12,018 nt of DNA, from the NCBI GenBank assembly GCA_964591105.1, contig CAZPZR010000053.1, positions 1 to 12,018 on the forward strand, written 5' to 3'. The first letter of the stretch is position 1, and every line of letters starts with the position of its first letter. The position numbers were made by a program, and so were the translations under genes. Below are positions 7,659-12,018 of this stretch, piece after piece. The DNA comes from CAZPZR01 sp964591105 (GTDB taxonomy: Bacteria > Bacillota > Clostridia > Lachnospirales > Lachnospiraceae). The notes under the pieces are model-generated. The model saw nothing but the letters and a program-made list of their open reading frames with translations, did no database searches and was not told the DNA's origin.

Positions 7659-7686
7659 AGTATATCAGTTTGGAAATTATTTTCAA
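7659..7686 (-). promoter_or_regulatory. nanE (nan operon) promoter
   Basis: On the minus strand there is -35 TTGAAA (7686-7681), a 16-nt spacer and -10 TATACT (7664-7659), with an extended TG one base before the -10 box. Transcription would begin near 7652, about 22 nt before the nanE start. The core CTATTGAAAAT matches the divergent nagB promoter base for base. Confidence 0.8.
7670..7686. promoter_or_regulatory. Candidate operator overlapping the nanE -35 box
   Basis: A 17-bp palindrome, TTGAAAAT-A-ATTTCCAA on the minus strand (7 of 8 pairs match), covers the -35 hexamer and part of the spacer. A repressor bound here would block RNA polymerase. The RpiR protein of this cluster is the natural candidate, by inference. 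Confidence 0.5.
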
Positions 7687-7699
7687 TAGCTTGTCTTTG

Positions 7700-7731
7700 C
7701 TTTGAAAGTTCTTTCAGATTTTTCCAACTCT
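7700..7731. repeat. Upstream repeat copy 1 in the divergent control region
   Basis: It contains CTTTGAAAGT (7700-7709) and TTTCCAACTCT (7721-7731), both repeated in copy 2 at 7804-7825 with different spacing. Inside it is the inverted repeat TGAAAG-TT-CTTTCA (7703-7716). It is probably a regulator site lying between the two divergent promoters. Confidence 0.5.
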
Positions 7732-7803
7732 GTCTGCCATTTTACATATTTTTCACGTATCGTTTTTGTGAAATTTGCACAATCCAACGTTATTTCTTTC
7801 GAA

Positions 7804-7825
7804 CTTTGAAAGTATTTCCAACTCT
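7804..7825. repeat. Upstream repeat copy 2 / candidate operator near nagB promoter
   Basis: CTTTGAAAGT (7804-7813) is followed one base later by TTTCCAACTCT (7815-7825). The core TTTGAAA-GTA-TTTCCAA (7805-7821) is a palindrome with 6 of 7 pairs. It closely resembles the candidate operator on the nanE promoter, so one regulator may bind both. Confidence 0.5.
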
Positions 7826-7836
7826 CATTTTTTCTA

Positions 7837-7864
7837 TTGAAAATGTCGTTCAAATTGCTATACT
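7837..7864 (+). promoter_or_regulatory. nagB promoter
   Basis: -35 TTGAAA (7837-7842), 16-nt spacer, -10 TATACT (7859-7864), with extended TGC (7856-7858) just before the -10. The start would be near 7871, about 33 nt before the ATG. It has the same architecture as the divergent nanE promoter. Confidence 0.8.
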
Positions 7865-7903
7865 AGAAGTAACAGATCTTTGAAAGAAAGGAATTTACTA
7901 ACT

Positions 7904-8629
7904 ATGGTTATTTACAAAGTAAAAAATTACGAAGAGATGAGCCGCAAAGCAGCTAGCTTAATTGCCGCTCAGGTAATTGCAAAACCAGACTCTATCCTTG
8001 GTCTTGCAACTGGTTCTTCACCAGTCGGAACATATCAGAACTTAATCAAAGCTTATGAAAATGGAGATCTTGACTTTTCTAATGTAAAGTCTATTAACTT
8101 AGATGAATATAAGGGACTTTCTCCTGAAAATGATCAGAGCTACCGTTACTTCATGAACACAAACCTTTTCGATCACATCAACATCGACAAAGCTAACACA
8201 CATGTGCCAAATGGTTTAGAACCAGATGCTGATAAGGCATGTGCAGAATATAATGAGATTATCGCTCAGTCTGGTGGCATTGACCTTCAGCTTTTAGGTC
8301 TTGGACCAAACGGACATATCGGATTTAATGAACCAGACAGCGTATTCATCGCTGGAACACACTGTGTAGACTTAACAGAAAGTACAATCGAAGCTAACAA
8401 GCGTTTCTTCGAATCTGCAGACGATGTTCCACGTCAGGCATATACTATGGGAATTCAGAATATTATGTCTGCAAAGAAAATTGTTGTTGTAGTTAGTGGT
8501 GCTAACAAAGCAGAATCTTTAGCAAAAGCTATCAATGGACCAATTGACCCACAGGTTCCTGCTTCTATTCTCCAGTTACACAACGACGTTGTGATTGTTG
8601 CTGATGAAGCTGCATTATCTATGATGTAA
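7904..8629 (+). CDS. nagB: Glucosamine-6-phosphate deaminase
   Basis: It converts glucosamine-6-P to fructose-6-P and ammonia, delivering sialate carbon to glycolysis. From the ATG at 7904 it is 241 aa, the compact length typical of Firmicutes NagB rather than the 266 aa of E. coli. Motifs are the phosphate loop ATGSSPVGTY (35-44), the general base region INLDEYKGL with D67, GLGPNGHIGFNEP (132-144) with H138 and E143, and VSGANKAE (197-204). An in-frame TTG at 7880 would add eight residues, but it overlaps the ribosome site AAAGGA (7887-7892) that serves the ATG at about 11 nt, so the ATG is preferred. It is transcribed divergently from the nan operon and ends before a bidirectional terminator. 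Confidence 0.96.
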   Translation: MVIYKVKNYEEMSRKAASLIAAQVIAKPDSILGLATGSSPVGTYQNLIKAYENGDLDFSNVKSINLDEYKGLSPENDQSYRYFMNTNLFDHINIDKANTHVPNGLEPDADKACAEYNEIIAQSGGIDLQLLGLGPNGHIGFNEPDSVFIAGTHCVDLTESTIEANKRFFESADDVPRQAYTMGIQNIMSAKKIVVVVSGANKAESLAKAINGPIDPQVPASILQLHNDVVIVADEAALSMM

Positions 8630-8647
8630 TGTATTACTATTAGAATC

Positions 8648-8699
8648 AAAAAAAGATTCCTTCAAATTGTTACTTTGACAATTCGAAGGAATCTTTTTT
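8648..8699. terminator. Bidirectional intrinsic terminator between nagB and the reductase gene
   Basis: A run of seven A (8648-8654) precedes GATTCCTTC (8655-8663), which pairs perfectly with GAAGGAATC (8685-8693). After one mismatch AATTGT (8665-8670) pairs with ACAATT (8678-8683) around loop TACTTTG. Six T follow (8694-8699). With A and T tracts on either side it can end both nagB (plus) and the three-gene minus-strand operon. Confidence 0.92.
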
Positions 8700-8708
8700 A
8701 TTACACTT

Positions 8709-9695
8709 TTATTTCCATTCTAATCCTACACCTGCTGCAACAGCTTTTTTATAAATCTCTGCTGCTGTCACAAGATCTAATGCTCCGATTCCTACATTTT
8801 TAAAGACGATAATTTCATCTTCGCTTTCGCGTCCTGGAATCTTTCCAAGAAGATATTCTCCAATATCTCCTGTAAAATCTTCTTCTTTGATTGTTCCTGC
8901 TTCCAAAGGTTTTAAAATATCTCCTGCTTCTGAAAGAACCGCATCTTTGGAGTCAAAATAAATCTTGGACGCATAGTTCAGTAATTTTGGATCCATTTCC
9001 TGCATTACTGGTGTATAAGAACCTACACAGCTTACTACTGCACCTTTTTTGATCTTATCTGCATCAAATACTGGAGATTCTGCTACGGTAACTGTTGTTA
9101 CAAGATCTGCATCTTCAATTGCTTCATCTGATGTTTCCATTGCAAGAATCTTTGCCCCATAGTGTGCAAACTTTTCATTCATTTGCGCCACAAAGGCTTT
9201 GGTCTTTTCAAAGTTGCGGGCAGACACACGAACTTCTGTAAGATTTCTCGCTGCAAGCATTGCCTCTAATTGGCATTCTGCCTGACTTCCGGTTCCAATA
9301 AGAGCACCAATCTTTGCATCCTCTTTCCCCCAAAGATCAAAAGCCGCGCCAGATGCTGCACCTGTTCTCAACGCTGTGATATAAGTTCCATCCATGACAG
9401 AAATTACTTCTCCGGTTGTTCCATCAATCAAAATAACCTGTCCAACCGTTGTCGGAATGCCTTTCTTTGCGTTTCCCGGAAATACGTCTACAACTTTCAC
9501 TGCTGCCGCCTTCATATCCTCAATATATGCTGGCATAAAGAGAAATGCTCCCTCTTCTGCTGGCGCTGGAATATTCGTTCTAAGCGGAACAACAGCCTTT
9601 CCTTCTGCAAAATATTGATAGCATGCTTTATCTGCTTCAATGGCATCTTTCATTGAAAATACCTGCTGAATCTCTTCCTTCTTTAATAATAACAT
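8709..9695 (-). CDS. Ornithine cyclodeaminase / mu-crystallin family NAD(P)-dependent protein
   Basis: This is a 328-aa cytoplasmic protein of the OCD/mu-crystallin superfamily. Visible family features are substrate-binding K67 (AAAVKVVD), R110 in ALRTGAASG (108-116), and the Rossmann dinucleotide loop IGTGSQAE (133-140). As I recall the Pseudomonas ornithine cyclodeaminase active site (GGDCPGKTE), its catalytic Asp corresponds here to Tyr 227 in VGSYTPVMQEMD. True ornithine cyclodeaminase activity is therefore doubtful, and an alanine-dehydrogenase-like or ketimine/imine reductase role is as likely. AAGGAG lies 7 nt before the ATG at 9695-9693. It begins 24 nt after the second GTPase gene and so appears to be the last gene of a metal-GTPase operon. 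The substrate is unknown. Confidence 0.85.
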   Translation of the reverse strand: MLLLKKEEIQQVFSMKDAIEADKACYQYFAEGKAVVPLRTNIPAPAEEGAFLFMPAYIEDMKAAAVKVVDVFPGNAKKGIPTTVGQVILIDGTTGEVISVMDGTYITALRTGAASGAAFDLWGKEDAKIGALIGTGSQAECQLEAMLAARNLTEVRVSARNFEKTKAFVAQMNEKFAHYGAKILAMETSDEAIEDADLVTTVTVAESPVFDADKIKKGAVVSCVGSYTPVMQEMDPKLLNYASKIYFDSKDAVLSEAGDILKPLEAGTIKEEDFTGDIGEYLLGKIPGRESEDEIIVFKNVGIGALDLVTAAEIYKKAVAAGVGLEWK

Positions 9696-9719
9696 CGCCT
9701 GTCTCCTTTTCCGTTTCCC

Positions 9720-10661
9720 TTATCCAAGGTAAACTACTTTTTCTTCTGGTTCTTCTGTCGGTTCCATATCAATCAGGTAAAGAACAGGCTGTAAATCTCC
9801 CATATCTCTCAGGGATTCAAATTCAAATCTCGCACGGACTTTCATCCACTGTTTTTTCTGAATCTCAATCTTCTTTTCCGTCTTGCATGGATAACCATAG
9901 TAGCGAAGATCATCTGCACAGCAAGTCATAATCTCGCGCACTGGCACAAACATGTCTTCTGGCATCTTCTTTGGTCGGAATAACTGTGCTTTGAATTCAA
10001 TTTCTTTATGCACATACAAATCTGGGTGATCATATGCGTCTACATACCAGATTCCGAAATCCGCATCTTCTACAATGATTTTATCCCCTTTTACATCATA
10101 TGGCAAGTCTTCTGCTGTTGGCTGAATAATCTTTCCTTCTGTATCTTCGAAAATTAACTGTGCCATTGGATTCTGAACTTTCAACGCTCTACGGAATCCT
10201 GAACGATCCACACCTTCTGGGCAGCGATTCACTACGATCAATTCTGATTCTGTCAACTGCTCCATCAGAAGATTTCTCATATTCAGTAAATACATATCTA
10301 ATGTCAGACCGTTTACTGTAGAATATACTCCCTGCAATTCCCAATTTCTTGGATATCGAATGGACAGCAAATCTTGCAATTTCCACATACCATTATATTC
10401 AATTATAACCTGTGATGGTTCATACATTCTTTCGCAGTTTTTGAAAAATCCTGCATTTAGCTGTGAGAAATCTTCTACCTGAAGGAGAATCATATCATTC
10501 TTTTCCAAATATTCTTTGGAATATTCTTCTTCTCCCTCTTCACAGCAAATCAAAAGTGTTACGCCTGGCTCAATCCACTCCTGTTCCATTAAAGTTTCTT
10601 TCACCAGCGTTGTCTTTCCACTATCTAAAAATCCAGTCACTACAAATACTGGGATTGTCAT
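9720..10661 (-). CDS. CobW/G3E-type GTPase fused to a YcgQ/DUF1980-like C-terminal domain
   Basis: This 313-aa protein looks like a two-domain fusion. The N-terminal part (about 1-200) is a divergent CobW/P47K GTPase: Walker A GFLDSGKTT (10-18) and a Walker B-like VIIEYNG (85-91), where relatives have EPSG. There is VVNRCP (143-148) at the guanine-specificity motif, and no CxCC metal motif. The C-terminal part (about 215-310) resembles the C-terminal domain of YcgQ/TIGR03943 proteins, which work with YcgR-type permeases. It has the pattern FVPVREIMTCCADDLRYYGY (238-257) with C247 and C248, then KKQWMKVRARFEFE (269-282). This domain match is from memory of the family pattern. Metal handling is likely; the cargo is unknown. 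GGAGGTG precedes the ATG at 5 nt. The gene lies 87 nt after the His-rich GTPase and 24 nt before the reductase. Confidence 0.8.
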   Translation of the reverse strand: MTIPVFVVTGFLDSGKTTLVKETLMEQEWIEPGVTLLICCEEGEEEYSKEYLEKNDMILLQVEDFSQLNAGFFKNCERMYEPSQVIIEYNGMWKLQDLLSIRYPRNWELQGVYSTVNGLTLDMYLLNMRNLLMEQLTESELIVVNRCPEGVDRSGFRRALKVQNPMAQLIFEDTEGKIIQPTAEDLPYDVKGDKIIVEDADFGIWYVDAYDHPDLYVHKEIEFKAQLFRPKKMPEDMFVPVREIMTCCADDLRYYGYPCKTEKKIEIQKKQWMKVRARFEFESLRDMGDLQPVLYLIDMEPTEEPEEKVVYLG

Positions 10662-10670
10662 GTCTACACC

Positions 10671-10723
10671 TCCGTATTTTTATGCTTTTGTCATTACATA
10701 TGATGCCTACGGATTGTTCCGTA
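10671..10723 (-). promoter_or_regulatory. Possible RNA switch around the second GTPase ribosome site
   Basis: On the minus strand TACGGA (10723-10718), ACAA and TCCGTA (10713-10708) form a 6-bp hairpin. TACGGA occurs again at 10676-10671 as the front of the ribosome site TACGGAGG. The single TCCGTA could thus pair either upstream, leaving the site free, or downstream, masking it. The sequence pattern is clear; function is speculation. Confidence 0.3.
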
Positions 10724-10748
10724 CTTTGCACGTCCACAATCTGACATC

Positions 10749-11924
10749 TTAAATGTGAAATAATTTCATCAATTCTTCTTCATTAAGATTTGTTCCAATT
10801 ACACATACGCGACCTGTATAGTCTGCCTGTCCATCACGCACTTCATATTCTTCTGGAACTAAGTCAAACTGTTTCCAGTTTCCGTCAGCCATCGCAATGA
10901 TTCCTTTTGCACGAAGTACTGTTCCATATCCTTCTGTTTCAGAAAGTGCTTTTACAAGGAAATCTAATTCTTCCTCTGTGTACTTATGTGCAGTCTCCTT
11001 GCCCCAGCTTGTAAATACTTCATCTGCATGATGATGGTCGTGGTCATGATGATGACCGCAGCAGCATTCTCCATCATGGTGATGATGGTCGTGATGATGC
11101 TCATGTTCTTCGTGGTCATGGTGACCGCAGCAGCATTCTCCATCGTGATGATGCTCATGTTCTTCGTGATTATGGTGACCGCAGCAACATTCTCCATCGT
11201 GGTCATGGTGTTCGTGATGATGCTCATGCTCTTCGTGGTCATGGTGATGGCCGCAACAGCATTCTCCATCATGGTGATGGTGATCGTGGTGATGATGTTC
11301 ATGATGTAACTCTTCCATCAAGGATTTGCTTTCATCCTCCTGCTCCAACGCACGAAGAATTGGTTCTTTTCCAAGCTCCTCCCATGGAGTTGTGATCATC
11401 GCAGCATCTGCATTTTCTTCACGAAGCATGTGTACACATTCTTCAATCTTTTCATCTGTCATCATTTGTGTACGGCTTACAACGATTGTAGTTGCGTGCT
11501 GTACCTGATCTTTATAGAATTCTCCAAAGTTCTTTAAATACAGTTTTGTTTTCTTTCCATCTACAACTGCAATTTTTCCACAAATCTGAATCTCTGCATC
11601 CACGTCTTCAATAGCCTTCACAATATCAGATAATTTTCCAACTCCGGATGGTTCAATGATTACGCGATCTGGTGCATATTCATCTAAAACCTTCTGAAGT
11701 GCTTTACTAAAATCTCCAACCAATGTACAGCAAATGCAACCGGAGTTCATTTCTGTCACTTCAACGCCTGCATCCTTTAAAAAGCCTCCATCAATACCGA
11801 TTTCACCAAATTCGTTTTCAATAAGAACTAATTTCTCACCTGCGTAAACCTCGTTAATCAGTTTTTTAATAAATGTTGTTTTTCCAGCTCCAAGGAAACC
11901 AGAAATAATATCTACTTTTGTCAT
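10749..11924 (-). CDS. CobW/G3E-family GTPase with His/Cys-rich repeat tract (putative zinc chaperone)
   Basis: This 391-aa P-loop GTPase belongs to the COG0523/CobW family, whose characterised members insert or distribute metals such as zinc or cobalt. It shows Walker A GFLGAGKTT (9-17), the metal-binding CxCC motif C63-I-C65-C66, and Walker B EPSG (91-94). A His-rich insert (207-299) holds 46 His and 12 Cys, including four DGECCCGHH units starting at D219, D243, D261 and D284. The CobW C-terminal domain follows (about 303-391). The guanine-specificity NKxD is replaced by SRTQ (150-153). ATG 11924-11922 is chosen because AAGGAG lies 8 nt upstream; a GTG at 11933 would sit one base from that site. 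It is the first gene of a three-gene unit, with a promoter and palindrome upstream. The metal identity is inferred. Confidence 0.93.
   Translation of the reverse strand: MTKVDIISGFLGAGKTTFIKKLINEVYAGEKLVLIENEFGEIGIDGGFLKDAGVEVTEMNSGCICCTLVGDFSKALQKVLDEYAPDRVIIEPSGVGKLSDIVKAIEDVDAEIQICGKIAVVDGKKTKLYLKNFGEFYKDQVQHATTIVVSRTQMMTDEKIEECVHMLREENADAAMITTPWEELGKEPILRALEQEDESKSLMEELHHEHHHHDHHHHDGECCCGHHHDHEEHEHHHEHHDHDGECCCGHHNHEEHEHHHDGECCCGHHDHEEHEHHHDHHHHDGECCCGHHHDHDHHHADEVFTSWGKETAHKYTEEELDFLVKALSETEGYGTVLRAKGIIAMADGNWKQFDLVPEEYEVRDGQADYTGRVCVIGTNLNEEELMKLFHI
11028..11306 (-). repeat. Degenerate tandem repeat encoding the His/Cys tract
   Basis: Four near-identical 22-nt blocks encode DGECCCG plus a partial His. 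On the plus strand they lie at 11054-11075, 11123-11144, 11177-11198 and 11249-11270. They are 69, 54 and 72 nt apart and are joined by CAT/CAC-rich His linkers. All spacings are multiples of three, so the frame is kept. Such DNA can expand or contract by slippage or recombination. Confidence 0.9.
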
Positions 11925-11970
11925 GTTACACACTCCTTTTTATTTATATCTTTTAGTTAGATTTCACTAA

Positions 11971-11992
11971 TTCACAATATATAGATTGTAAA
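11971..11992. promoter_or_regulatory. Candidate operator at the GTPase operon promoter
   Basis: The inverted repeat TTTACAAT, six bases, ATTGTGAA (minus strand; 7 of 8 pairs) covers the -10 box and the expected start site. This is the position of a classical repressor site. Given the operon, a metal-responsive Fur/Zur-type repressor is a reasonable guess, but the sequence does not closely match a Zur or Fur box that I know. Confidence 0.4.
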
Positions 11993-12013
11993 CCAGACAT
12001 AGGAAAATTTCAA
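11985..12013 (-). promoter_or_regulatory. Promoter of the GTPase-GTPase-reductase operon
   Basis: -35 TTGAAA (12013-12008), 17-nt spacer, -10 TACAAT (11990-11985) on the minus strand. Transcription would start near 11978, giving a 5' leader of about 54 nt before the ATG at 11924. Confidence 0.7.
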
Positions 12014-12018
12014 GGTGG

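Noticed and set aside
7751..7773. TTTCAC, 11 bases, GTGAAA as a catabolite (cre) site
   Set aside because: The inverted repeat is real, but the centre and spacing do not fit the CcpA cre consensus, and no CG-centred match to that consensus was found in the control region.
7880..7903. TTG start eight codons upstream for nagB
   Set aside because: The segment contains the ribosome site used by the ATG at 7904, and the family N-terminus begins at MVIYKV.
10964..11302. 112-residue minus-strand reading frame rich in Met/Ile/Thr, and a plus-strand frame (10986-11309) rich in Met/Val
   Set aside because: Both are other-frame readings of the His-codon repeat in the GTPase gene. Their odd composition follows from CAT/CAC repeats, and neither has a ribosome site or family resemblance.
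11028..11306. CRISPR-like regular repeats
   Set aside because: Repeat cores are in frame, encode DGECCCG in a real gene, and the intervals (69, 54, 72 nt) are filled with more His codons rather than unique spacers.
11925..11933. GTG start three codons upstream in the His-rich GTPase
   Set aside because: It begins one base after the AAGGAG site, too close for initiation; the ATG at 11924 has 8-nt spacing.

Overview
This AT-rich window looks like the chromosome of a low-GC Gram-positive gut anaerobe, most likely a Lachnospiraceae-type Clostridia. The reasons are the T-box-controlled tyrosyl-tRNA synthetase, strong AGGAGG-type ribosome binding sites, an RpiR-family regulator inside a sialic-acid cluster, and the family flavour of the proteins. 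No phage, IS element, CRISPR array, tRNA or rRNA is visible.

Layout. (1) 1-959, minus strand: the 5' part of tyrS, running off the left edge, preceded by a full tyrosine T-box leader (specifier UAC) and a promoter whose -35 box lies inside the end of nagA. (2) 948-7630, minus strand: a sialic-acid (Neu5Ac) catabolic cluster in the transcription order nanE, nanA, SSS-type sialate transporter, yhcH/nanQ, [terminator], nanK, RpiR regulator, nagA. (3) 7631-7903: a divergent control region with two near-identical promoters and several TTGAAA/TTTCCAA palindromes. (4) 7904-8629, plus strand: nagB, which completes the pathway. (5) 8648-8699: a bidirectional terminator shared by nagB and the convergent right-hand operon. 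(6) 8709-11924, minus strand: a three-gene unit of a CobW-type GTPase with a remarkable His/Cys repeat tract, a second CobW-type GTPase apparently fused to a YcgQ/DUF1980-like C-terminal domain, and an ornithine-cyclodeaminase/mu-crystallin-family reductase. A promoter and a palindromic operator candidate lie at its right end.

How the genes work together. Neu5Ac enters by Na+ symport. YhcH speeds ring opening to the form the lyase uses. NanA splits it to ManNAc plus pyruvate, and NanK phosphorylates ManNAc. NanE epimerises ManNAc-6-P to GlcNAc-6-P, NagA deacetylates that, and NagB deaminates and isomerises the product to fructose-6-P. There is no sialidase and no 2,7-anhydro-Neu5Ac oxidoreductase in the window, which suggests scavenging of free sialic acid, although such genes could lie elsewhere. 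The right-hand operon looks like metal (probably zinc) homeostasis or metal-protein maturation. The role of the reductase in it is unexplained.

The parts most worth a second look are the four-copy DGECCCGHH repeat, the GTPase/DUF1980-like fusion, the reductase in that operon, the twin divergent promoters with shared palindromes, and the terminator that splits the nan cluster.
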